A stretch of DNA of 64,000 nt from Devosia sp. (GTDB lineage: Bacteria > Pseudomonadota > Alphaproteobacteria > Rhizobiales > Devosiaceae), in NCBI GenBank assembly GCA_015234425.1, contig JADGNE010000006.1:248001-312000 (forward strand). Reading direction: 5' to 3'. Shown piece by piece: positions 25,639 to 33,759 of the stretch. Position numbers and translations under genes: made by a program. The stretch's first letter is position 1. Each line of letters opens with the position of its first letter. A model generated the notes under the pieces. It had not been told where the DNA came from. It did not search any database and saw only the letters and a list, made by a program, of their open reading frames with translations.

Positions 25639-27396
25639 CTACTGGACAAGGGGGTTCGCCTCCCCTTCGACAGCCGTACCGGGCGGCCCGGCTGTAGATG
25701 AATAACGCGACATCACAGGCCCCGTTACTGATCCAACCGGTTGGCCGAAGGCGCTTATGGCATGGGGCCCGCTGGTTGCCGCCTTGCCCGCAAGCGCGGT
25801 CACTGCCACGCCCGCCGTTCGTCCCAGATAAGAATCAGCCAGCCACATGGACAGCTTCATGATGGTGAAGGTCGGATTGGCGCTTCCCGCCGTGGGGAAC
25901 ACCGAGGCGCTGGCCACGGCGAGATTTGGGATCGCGTGGCACCGCAAGTCCGGCCCCACGACAGAGGTCGCTGGATTGGTACCCATCCTCGTCGATCCCG
26001 AAGGGTGGGCACATGCCACTGCGCGATCGCTGATGCGCCCCGCCGGATCAAGCACCGAAGCGTCCCAGTCGAGCCTGCAAAGTGTGTCGAAGCCGGAACC
26101 CCTCCAATAGCTGGCAAGGCGCTTAACCGTTGCGCGAAACGTCCGCTCGTCCGCATCACGTGGCTTCCAGTCAAATCGGGCAATTTTCATGCCTAGCCGA
26201 TCCGTCTTGGCGGACAGGCTGATCCGATTTTGCGGATCGGGAAGCTGCTCGACACAGGCCATCAGGCGAAAGGGAACATCGCGCGGCACATAGAGCTGGC
26301 GGTAGCGCAACCGCCAATATGCCGCCGTGGAGAGCAGCCCGACCTGGCCGAGCGCCTGGCGAAACTGTCCACGCTCGACCCGTCTCTCCTGAAGGCCATG
26401 TGCGAAAGACTTGAAGACCGAGAGCCCACTCCGCGCCAGATCCATGGACACATAGACGAAGCCGCTGGACACGCCGTCCGCAACTTGCGCGCTATGCGTC
26501 AGCTCCAGGTGCAGGTCACGACGCGTCCCATTGATGAAGCGAATGCCGAGCATGTGGTTGGTCAATTCGGCGCGCTGTCGATCCACAGTGGCCACTTCGG
26601 CCTTGAGATGATCCTGGAAATATCGCCCCAATGCGTTGGTGCCGGCGAAAGCGCGCTGGTCATTGTCTGCATCGAGCGCCAGTAAAAGGCGCGTTGTTTC
26701 GATTGTACCGGCAGCAATCGTGAATTCTTCGGCGGCCACTGTCACGCTGGCACCCGAGAGGCCCCGGGCCGTTACCGAGCGCAGCCGCCCCCGCTCCCGG
26801 TCAAGATCGAACCCGACGACGGTGGCATGGAGCACCACTGTCAGATTTGGGTTGTTGAGGATTTCCTTGCCGAGCACCGTCACGATATTGCAGCGCGCAA
26901 ATGTCGGGCATTTGGCCCAGCGTGCCCGAAAATTCTCGATATCCGGAAGCAGCAGACCGGAAGGCCCCGGTCTGCTCGCGTCTATATCCTCGAACGAGTC
27001 ATGGCCAATACCAAAGAGCGTCTCCAGCTCCTCATGGTAGCAATCGAGCGTTTCGAGCGCGAACGGCCATTCCTCTTGCCCCACATGCTCGCGTTTGCCG
27101 TGCTCCTGGCGACTGATCGGAATGATGCGACCACCCCAGCGCGAGGAGGATCCACCCAGTCCCCGGTATCGCCCGGTTTTTTCCCGACCATATCGTCCTT
27201 CGGGGTCATCGATGCCATTCAGGTCGTGGATTTCTTCGTCGAACTCGATCCCGCCGCTTTCAAGCACCACCACCTTCCTGTGGTGCCGTGCGAGCCGGGC
27301 TGCCAGCAAAAGGCCGGCAATGCCACCACCCACGATGCAGTGAGCAGCACTGGTAGGCAGCGCGGCGCTGCCGGTACGGAGATCGCGTATCGTCAT
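25639..27396 (-). CDS. GMC-family FAD-dependent oxidoreductase
   Basis: A 585-residue flavoprotein. The FAD-binding fold starts at residue 20 (CIVGGGIAGLLLAARLARHH, ending in the ribose-binding Glu of VVVLESGG). The GMC C-terminal domain has CAHPSGSTRMG (the catalytic-type His) and TAGSANPTFTIMKL (the second catalytic residue Asn). Family members oxidise alcohols and sugars. First gene of the leftward glycan operon, with a GGGGAGAAA ribosome site. Inside a glycosyltransferase cluster it may oxidise a sugar alcohol or a lipid-linked sugar; substrate unknown. Confidence 0.85.
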   Translation of the reverse strand: MTIRDLRTGSAALPTSAAHCIVGGGIAGLLLAARLARHHRKVVVLESGGIEFDEEIHDLNGIDDPEGRYGREKTGRYRGLGGSSSRWGGRIIPISRQEHGKREHVGQEEWPFALETLDCYHEELETLFGIGHDSFEDIDASRPGPSGLLLPDIENFRARWAKCPTFARCNIVTVLGKEILNNPNLTVVLHATVVGFDLDRERGRLRSVTARGLSGASVTVAAEEFTIAAGTIETTRLLLALDADNDQRAFAGTNALGRYFQDHLKAEVATVDRQRAELTNHMLGIRFINGTRRDLHLELTHSAQVADGVSSGFVYVSMDLARSGLSVFKSFAHGLQERRVERGQFRQALGQVGLLSTAAYWRLRYRQLYVPRDVPFRLMACVEQLPDPQNRISLSAKTDRLGMKIARFDWKPRDADERTFRATVKRLASYWRGSGFDTLCRLDWDASVLDPAGRISDRAVACAHPSGSTRMGTNPATSVVGPDLRCHAIPNLAVASASVFPTAGSANPTFTIMKLSMWLADSYLGRTAGVAVTALAGKAATSGPHAISAFGQPVGSVTGPVMSRYSSTAGPPGTAVEGEANPLVQ

Positions 27397-27563
27397 CGGT
27401 CTTTCTCCCCAAGCCCTGAAACTCTAGCGCGACCGCAGATGTCGTCGGATGATCAGTACGGCGGGGGGATTTCGCCTTTCGAGCTAAGGACACTATCATT
27501 GACGGGTTATTGCCCGCCTTTGCCCGCCACAGCACTCTGAGCAAAAGTCAGGGAGCGCAGGGA

Positions 27564-28484
27564 ATGGTCGAAACGCCGCGTGTCAGCATCATTCTGCCGC
27601 ATCTGAATGAACCGGACCTGCTGACCTGTTTGCGATCCCTTGATCGCCAACGCGCTGACGGCATTCCTTTCGAAATCCTGGTCGTCGACAACGGCTCGAC
27701 CGTCCTTCCCGAGGGCACCGTTTCTCTGGTCCCGGGAGCGCGCCTGCTCAGCCAACCCATTCCCGGTCCCGGTCCCGCCCGCAATCTCGGAGCCGAAGAG
27801 GCAAAGGGCGATCTCCTGCTCTTCATCGACGCGGACTGCATCGCCATGCCCGGCTGGCTGTCGCGCATCGTCAACTATTTCGACGAGCACCCCGATGTGG
27901 ACGTGGTCGGCGGCGACATCCGCATCCAGCCTGCCAAGGCCTCGGACCTCACCGCTGTCGAGGCCTATGAGAGTGTCTACAGCTATCGCGCCCGAAATTA
28001 TGTGGAGCGCTGTGGGTTTGCGGCCACCGGCAACATGGCCGTGCGCGCCGATGTGTTCCGCAAGGTCGGCCCTTTCGGCGGCATCGGCACCATGGAGGAC
28101 ACCGCCTGGGGCCAGCGCGCCACCGCCTTGGGCCACCGCATCGCATTCGTCGAGGGCGCCTGCGTGAAGACCCCCTCGTGCCGGTCCTTCGCGGAACTGG
28201 CCAAACGCTGGGATCGCCACGTCGCCCACGAGTTCGGCTCGATCGACAAGTCGAGGCTCGGCACGGCCCGCTGGCTGGCCAAAAGCGCTGTCATGGCGCT
28301 TTCGCCTCTCGGCGAAATCCCGACGATTCTGCGGAGCAACCGGCTGGAGACCGGACGCGAACGCCGCCTGTGCTTCACCTGCCTGGCGCAGGTGCGGCTC
28401 TACCGGGCCCAGCGCATGGCCGGGCTGGTCTGGCGGGATAATGCCGCTTCCATGGTTGACCTCTGGAACCGCGAAAAGCGTTAG
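27564..28484 (+). CDS. Family 2 glycosyltransferase
   Basis: A 306-residue GT-A transferase. VSIILPHLNEPDLLTCLRSL, EILVVDNGST, GPGPARNLGAEEAKGDLLLFIDADC (DxD metal motif) and TMEDTAWGQRATALG (acceptor-side ED) are in the expected order. The ATG at 27564 has GGGAG 8 bases upstream, which is better than the ATG at 27510. It is divergent from the GMC gene, leaving a 167-bp shared region. Confidence 0.88.
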   Translation: MVETPRVSIILPHLNEPDLLTCLRSLDRQRADGIPFEILVVDNGSTVLPEGTVSLVPGARLLSQPIPGPGPARNLGAEEAKGDLLLFIDADCIAMPGWLSRIVNYFDEHPDVDVVGGDIRIQPAKASDLTAVEAYESVYSYRARNYVERCGFAATGNMAVRADVFRKVGPFGGIGTMEDTAWGQRATALGHRIAFVEGACVKTPSCRSFAELAKRWDRHVAHEFGSIDKSRLGTARWLAKSAVMALSPLGEIPTILRSNRLETGRERRLCFTCLAQVRLYRAQRMAGLVWRDNAASMVDLWNREKR

Positions 28485-28615
28485 CCGACCCAATCCATCG
28501 GACTAGATCACTCCCCCGGATTGTGCCCGCGCCGTCCCCGGCTCCATCGCAAAGGCGATGTGCGCCCCTTCGGCCCCATGCCAGTTTCACTGCAACACCA
28601 GTACGAGGAAAACCG

Positions 28616-29821
28616 ATGCTGAACGGTATCGATGGGCACAGTCAGATGGGCATCGCAAATACGAGCAGACACGATCGCATAGCGGCGATGGGCCTGGAGA
28701 GCAGCAAAAGCGCGAAACGGCTTCCGGAGCTATGCGACCTTGCGACCGAAGGTCTGCGCCGCATGGTCTTTCCCGATCTTCGCGTCGCCCACACCATGCG
28801 GGGCATCGGCACTGTAAACGGCTCCGGAACCAGCGCCGAGGGCGATAATCTGCGCTATGCGGCCAATGTGGCCCAGGGGCTCGGCTGGTTGGACGAAGAG
28901 GTACAGCGCGATGTCCTGGGCGGCTGGAGCGCCATCGACCTTGCCATCAACTGCATCGAGCGCGCCAACCGGTCTGGCGAGCCCGGCGCGGTAGCGCTGG
29001 CGGCCTGGGCGGCTGCTGAAACGGCAGGCATCTTCACCCCCGAACTCTTCGCTATCCTCGAACTCGCCCTCTCGAGCAGCACGCCCATCCACACCGTCCC
29101 CTGCGCCTGGGCCCTGACGGCCGCAATTGCCGCCCGTCATCTCGGCGACACCAGCCAGGTGCAGGCCATGGCGACGCAGAAACTGCGGCAAGCCCAGTCG
29201 GCCTCGGGGCTCTTCCCTCATGTCCTGCCCTCGACCTCATCAAGCTGGCTCCGGCGCCATGTCGGCAGCTTCGCTGATCAGGTCTATCCTATCCAGGCAT
29301 TGTCCCGCCTCAGCGCCGCAACCGGCGATCAGAGTGCCTTGCGCGCGGCGGATGCATGCGCTGCCCGTATCGTGCAGCTGCAGGGTGCGGCCGGACAATG
29401 GTGGTGGCACTACGACACGCGCAACGGCGAAGTCGTCGAAGGCTATCCGGTCTATAGCGTCCACCAGCACGCCATGGCGCCAATGGCATTGCTCGACCTA
29501 CTCGACGCCGGCGGCGCCGATTATCGCGGGGCCCTCGCACTGGGTCTGCGCTGGATCGACAGTCGTCCCGAAACCAATGAGCCCATCGTCTCCGAGGCAG
29601 ACAACGTCATCTGGCGCAAGGTTGGGCGCAGCGAGCCAAACAAGCTGGCCCGCAAGGTCGGCGCCGTGACCACGGCGGTGAAGCCCGGCCTGCACCTGCC
29701 CTATCTCGATGCCGTCCTGCCCGCCGACAGGATCGACCGGGAATGCCGACCTTATGAGTTCGGCTGGATGCTCTACGCCTGGCGTTCGCGCGGCGTCATC
29801 GACCAGCTGCGTCAGGCATAG
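28616..29821 (+). CDS. Unrecognised protein, possibly alpha/alpha-toroid fold
   Basis: A 401-residue soluble protein with no signal peptide or membrane segment. The middle consists of Ala/Leu-rich helical hairpins of roughly 50 residues (for example FTPELFAILELALSSSTPIH and QVYPIQALSRLSAATGDQSAL), then the aromatic GAAGQWWWHYDTRNG. This pattern recalls six-hairpin glycosidase, lyase or terpenoid-cyclase toroids, but I recognise no family and assign no activity. The ATG at 28616 has the ribosome site GAGGA and is preferred to the ATG at 28523. It follows the GT2 gene by 131 bp, so a role in glycan processing is plausible. Confidence 0.8.
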   Translation: MLNGIDGHSQMGIANTSRHDRIAAMGLESSKSAKRLPELCDLATEGLRRMVFPDLRVAHTMRGIGTVNGSGTSAEGDNLRYAANVAQGLGWLDEEVQRDVLGGWSAIDLAINCIERANRSGEPGAVALAAWAAAETAGIFTPELFAILELALSSSTPIHTVPCAWALTAAIAARHLGDTSQVQAMATQKLRQAQSASGLFPHVLPSTSSSWLRRHVGSFADQVYPIQALSRLSAATGDQSALRAADACAARIVQLQGAAGQWWWHYDTRNGEVVEGYPVYSVHQHAMAPMALLDLLDAGGADYRGALALGLRWIDSRPETNEPIVSEADNVIWRKVGRSEPNKLARKVGAVTTAVKPGLHLPYLDAVLPADRIDRECRPYEFGWMLYAWRSRGVIDQLRQA

Positions 29822-29850
29822 CTTCTGCTGCAAAAATCCGGATATCGCGC

Positions 29851-29880
29851 ATTTCACCGTTTCAATTGAAACGGTGAAAT
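29851..29880. terminator. 30-bp perfect palindrome between convergent genes
   Basis: Each half is ATTTCACCGTTTCAA read on its own strand; the 30 bp is exactly self-complementary with no loop. It lies 30 bp after the toroid-like gene and 5 bp before the end of the HlyD gene. The ATTT / AAAT ends put a short T-run on either strand, so a bidirectional terminator is likely, though a protein-binding site is not excluded. Confidence 0.6.
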
Positions 29881-29884
29881 CGCT

Positions 29885-31282
29885 TCAGGGCTCCCGCAAC
29901 GCCTCGTCGAGGCCGCGGATCAGCGGATGGAGGAAGTAGGAGATCACCGTGCGTTCCCCGGCATGAATCTCGGCCGAAACGGTCATCCCCGGCAGCAACA
30001 CGAAATCTTCGGGCAGGTCGGTAAGCTTTTCCTCGCCCAGCTTGATCCCGACCTTGTAGAAAGCCGGGCCCTTGGCCTGTTCGGTGCCATTGGCAGGCGA
30101 GAACGAGCTACCGCTGATTGTCGTCACCGTGCCTTCCATGGTGCCATGCACCGGGAACGGAAAAGCGTCGAACTTGATCCGCGCCAGATCCCCCAGCGCC
30201 AGATGGCCGATGTCATCGCTCGCCACCATCACTTCCACATCGAGCGGTACATTGATCGGCACCAGCGTGATCAGCGGCTCGGCCGGCTGCACGACGGAAG
30301 CAATCGAGCGCTCGGCCACCTCCAGCACCGCACCGTCGGCTGGCGCATAAAGCTTCGACATGGTGGCGCGCAGCTCGACCTTGCGAAACTCTTCCCGCGC
30401 CTCGGCATGCCGGTCCTCAAGCTCAACCAGCTGCTCCAGCGTCAGGCGTCGATAGTCTTCGATGAAATTGCGCCGCTCGGCCGCGCTCTTGTTGAGTTGC
30501 TCGAGGGCCTGGGCATGTTGCCCGGCGATCTGGCTCATCGACACCTGCAGGTCCAGCCCCAGGTCGCGGCTCTCCAGCAGCGCCAAACGCGAGCCGTTGC
30601 CGGTCTGCGCCAGGTCCGAGCGCATGGTCTCGATCTCCCTTATTCCCGCAAGGCGCAGATCGAGCGCCTCCTGCTGGGACCGCGAGGCGTCGATGACAGC
30701 CTGGCTCTGGGCGATCTGCGCGTCGTAGTCGGAGAGACGGGCGTCATAGGCGAGCCGCCGCTGCAGGAACAGCTGCCCCTGCATCAGCTCCTCTGCCGAG
30801 GCCGTCGCATCCGGCGCATAGTCCCGTCCCTCGACTTCCGCCCGCAGCCGCGCCACCTGCGCACCGAGGTTGGCCAGCCGAGATTTCAGCTGCCCCTCAT
30901 CGGACGAGCTGAACGTCGGGTCGAGCGTTGCCAGCAACTGCCCTTTTTCGACAATGTCCCCCGGCCGAACCGAAATATCCCGGATGATGGAGGTTTCGAG
31001 CGGCTGCACCACCAGCATTGGCTGGCTAGTCGACAGCTTGCCCGGCGCCACCACGATCTCGTCGATCTTGGAAACGCTGGCCCATGCCACCCCTGTACAG
31101 ATCGCCGTCGCAACGAGGTAAAGCGTCAGCCGCGCCGCAATCGGCGGCTTGCGCTCCTCGAGTGCAATGGCGTCAGTCTGGAAATCCATCACCGCATTGT
31201 CGGCGACGTGCTTCTCCACCTTTTCCGGCTTGGCCTTGGGCGGCTTGACCAGCCGCGGCTTTGTCTTTTCAGCGACACTCAT
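29885..31282 (-). CDS. Type I secretion membrane-fusion (HlyD-family) adaptor
   Basis: A 465-residue adaptor linking the ABC exporter to an outer-membrane TolC-type protein. A cytoplasmic N-terminus with a Lys/Pro-rich stretch is followed by one membrane helix (about residues 51-72), the start of the biotinyl-lipoyl half (VVAPGKLSTSQPMLVVQPLE), a long coiled coil (about 120-295; for example LESRDLGLDLQVSMSQIAGQHAQALEQL) and the closing beta barrel (YAPADGAVLEVAERS). It overlaps the exporter gene by 4 bp (ATGA). No outer-membrane partner is encoded in the window. Confidence 0.92.
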   Translation of the reverse strand: MSVAEKTKPRLVKPPKAKPEKVEKHVADNAVMDFQTDAIALEERKPPIAARLTLYLVATAICTGVAWASVSKIDEIVVAPGKLSTSQPMLVVQPLETSIIRDISVRPGDIVEKGQLLATLDPTFSSSDEGQLKSRLANLGAQVARLRAEVEGRDYAPDATASAEELMQGQLFLQRRLAYDARLSDYDAQIAQSQAVIDASRSQQEALDLRLAGIREIETMRSDLAQTGNGSRLALLESRDLGLDLQVSMSQIAGQHAQALEQLNKSAAERRNFIEDYRRLTLEQLVELEDRHAEAREEFRKVELRATMSKLYAPADGAVLEVAERSIASVVQPAEPLITLVPINVPLDVEVMVASDDIGHLALGDLARIKFDAFPFPVHGTMEGTVTTISGSSFSPANGTEQAKGPAFYKVGIKLGEEKLTDLPEDFVLLPGMTVSAEIHAGERTVISYFLHPLIRGLDEALREP

Positions 31283-33423
31283 CCTGCAAGCTTCATCTGC
31301 TGGTTCCAGAGGTGACGGTAGGTCGTGCAGCGCGACACGAGCTGGCTATGGGGCCCCACATCGACGAGATGACCCCGATCGAGCACCAGAATGGCGTCGG
31401 CGTCGGTCAACATCGACAGGCGATGGGAAACGATGATCACCGTGCGCCCCGCCGCTATGCCCTTGATCGAGCGCTTGACGATGGCCTCGCTCTCGGGATC
31501 GAGCGCACTGGTGGCCTCGTCGAGAATGAGGATTTTGGGATTGGTCACCAGTGCCCGGGCGATCGACAGCCGTTGGCGCTGGCCGCCGGAGAGGTTCTCG
31601 GCCCCCTCCTCGATCATCGTGTCAAAGCCGCGCGGCAATTGCTCGATGAATTCGGTCGCGCCCGCAAGACGGGCCGCCTCCACCACTTCCTCAAAAGTCG
31701 CGTCCGGCTTGGCCGCGGCGATGTTGTCGCGCACCGTGCCGCGGAACAGAAAACTGTCCTGCAGCACCACCCCGATACTCCGCCGTAAATGCCCGAGGTC
31801 GAGCTCGCGCACGTCGTGGCCGCTGATGCGGATCAGTCCCTGCTGGATCGGATAAAGCCCCTGGATCAGCCTGGTCATCGTGCTCTTGCCCGAGCCACTG
31901 CGCCCGACGACGCCCATCACGCTGCCACCGGGAACGGTGAAGCTGACATCATTGAGCGCGAAGGCGCCGTCCTGTCCGTAGCGGAAGGCCACATTGGAAA
32001 ATTCAACCCCGCCGGTCAGCTCCGGGCGAAGGCCCTCGCTGCGGCCGGCATGCTCGACCTTCTCGTTCATCACCTGGCCAAGCATACGCACCGAAAGGGC
32101 GACTTCCTGATATTCGTGGACCATGGTGACGATCTGGACCAGCGGCCCGGAAACGCGTCCGGCCAGCATGTTGAAAGCGATAAGCGCACCCACGGTGAGC
32201 ACACCATCGAACACCTGCATGGCGCCAAAAACGATGATCGCCACCGACATCAATTTCTCGATGAGCCCCGTCACCGCCTGGGCCGTGACCGAAATGACTT
32301 CCACCTTGAAACGGCTGTTGATGGTCTGCGCCGAGCGGTCATCCCAGTTGCGGCGCTGCAGTGGCTCCATTGCCAGCGATTTCAGCGTCCGCACGCCATG
32401 CATGGTTTCGACAAGCAGCCCCTGCCGCTCGCCCTCGGCGGCGTAGAGGTCAGCGAGACGCCTGCGAAACGGCGCGACCAGGAGCGCGACGACAAGGCCG
32501 ATCACCGCACTGCAACCGAGCACAATCAGCGCCAGCGGCGTGCTGTAAAGAAACAGCACTGGAATGAAAACGAACAGCGACATGGCGTCGAGCAGCGTCA
32601 GGAACAGCCGGCCGGTAAGAAATTCGCGGATCCGGCTCGCCTGCTGCATGTGCTTGACCAGCACCCCAGCCGACGAATGCTCGAAAAACGTAATGGGCAG
32701 GTTCAAGAGGTGCTTGAAGGTGCGCGTCGCCACCCGGATATCGATCCGGTTGGTGGCGTAAACCAGCAGGTATCGCCTGAGGAACACGAACAACGCCTCG
32801 AACATCAGCGCTACGCCGATGCCGATCGCCAGCACCACCAGGGTTGAATAGCTCTCGTGCACCAGCACCTTGTCGATGACCAGCTGGAAGAAGATCGGCG
32901 TCGCCAGTCCGAGCGCGTAGAGGAACAGCGCCGCCACCGCCACATCGATGAACAGCCGACGCTGCTGCAGGATTTCCGGGATGAACCAGCGAAAGCCGAA
33001 CGGCTGTTCGGGGTCGCTCATGCCGAAACTGCGCTTGGCCAGCAGCACTTCGCCGTTCCAGTGCTTGGAAAACTGGTCGAGCCGGAGGACGATCATCCCG
33101 CCCGAAGCTTCCGCCAACGGATCAAAGATCCGCAGGACGCCATCCCCCGCCTCGTCTTTCTCGGCCCCCACGAGCACGACCCAATTGCCGTTATTGAGCC
33201 GGACCAGCGCCGGATAGGCCTGTCCGAGCCGCAGGAGCGAGCGGGCCGAGAGCCGGGTCTTGCGCGCCTTGAGGCCTCCATTGCGGGCCATGCGCAGAAC
33301 CAGATCGGCCCCGACCCCCTCGTCGCCGATGGCATATTCGGCGACCAGCCGTTCGGCACTGACGTCTAGTCCATGGTGCCGAAGGATGGCTGAGAGGCAT
33401 ACGGGTCCGGTCTGAACGCTCAT
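31279..33423 (-). CDS. Type I secretion ABC exporter with degenerate C39 peptidase-like domain
   Basis: A 714-residue fused permease-ATPase. Residues 1-130 form a C39-type domain, but its catalytic positions are lost: the usual Cys of the DCGPACL motif is Thr (QTGPVCLSAILRHHG) and the His of the GH(W/Y)VVL motif is Asn (GNWVVLVG). Such C39-like domains in HlyB-type exporters bind rather than cut the substrate. Six membrane helices span about 150-440. The ATPase has GRSGSGKST, LSGGQRQRLSIARALV, ILILDEATSALD and IIVSHRLSML. Lies between the small protein and the adaptor gene, on one transcript with the giant gene. Confidence 0.93.
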   Translation of the reverse strand: MSVQTGPVCLSAILRHHGLDVSAERLVAEYAIGDEGVGADLVLRMARNGGLKARKTRLSARSLLRLGQAYPALVRLNNGNWVVLVGAEKDEAGDGVLRIFDPLAEASGGMIVLRLDQFSKHWNGEVLLAKRSFGMSDPEQPFGFRWFIPEILQQRRLFIDVAVAALFLYALGLATPIFFQLVIDKVLVHESYSTLVVLAIGIGVALMFEALFVFLRRYLLVYATNRIDIRVATRTFKHLLNLPITFFEHSSAGVLVKHMQQASRIREFLTGRLFLTLLDAMSLFVFIPVLFLYSTPLALIVLGCSAVIGLVVALLVAPFRRRLADLYAAEGERQGLLVETMHGVRTLKSLAMEPLQRRNWDDRSAQTINSRFKVEVISVTAQAVTGLIEKLMSVAIIVFGAMQVFDGVLTVGALIAFNMLAGRVSGPLVQIVTMVHEYQEVALSVRMLGQVMNEKVEHAGRSEGLRPELTGGVEFSNVAFRYGQDGAFALNDVSFTVPGGSVMGVVGRSGSGKSTMTRLIQGLYPIQQGLIRISGHDVRELDLGHLRRSIGVVLQDSFLFRGTVRDNIAAAKPDATFEEVVEAARLAGATEFIEQLPRGFDTMIEEGAENLSGGQRQRLSIARALVTNPKILILDEATSALDPESEAIVKRSIKGIAAGRTVIIVSHRLSMLTDADAILVLDRGHLVDVGPHSQLVSRCTTYRHLWNQQMKLAG

Positions 33424-33437
33424 TTGGACAGCTGCGC

Positions 33438-33734
33438 TTACATGAAGTTGGGTGAAGTGGCGCCGCCCGAGGCGCCCGCCGGATTGGTCGGCATCTGGTC
33501 GGGCTCATTGCGGCGGATGGCACGCGCCTCGATCAGCCCGTTCATGGCGTTCTGCAAAACCTCGAAACTATTGGCAAAGCCCTCGAGCGACATGACGATC
33601 CGCATCCGGTGCTCAGGCACGGGCTGCCCCCTGTCGTCGCGCATGGTGTGCGAGAGGCTCACCAGGTCGAGGCGCATCACCGTACCGGTGACTGTGATTT
33701 CGCCAATGGCGTCGGCATAGATTTCGGACTGCAT
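33438..33734 (-). CDS. Small protein of the type I secretion operon (98 aa)
   Basis: A soluble 98-residue protein without signal peptide, between the giant-protein gene (25 bp away) and the exporter gene (14 bp away). The ATG at 33734 has CGGAG 8 bases upstream. The pattern (EITVTGTVMRLDLVSL, then HRMRIVMSLEGFANSFEVLQNAM) suggests an alternating beta and helix fold. It faintly resembles DUF3467-type proteins (strand, RI-x-M, helix), a weak similarity by eye. The C-terminal 20 residues are Pro/Gly/Ala-rich. It could be a chaperone or regulatory partner for export; function unknown. Confidence 0.72.
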   Translation of the reverse strand: MQSEIYADAIGEITVTGTVMRLDLVSLSHTMRDDRGQPVPEHRMRIVMSLEGFANSFEVLQNAMNGLIEARAIRRNEPDQMPTNPAGASGGATSPNFM

Positions 33735-33759
33735 ATCGTTACTCCGGTTATGATTAGGC

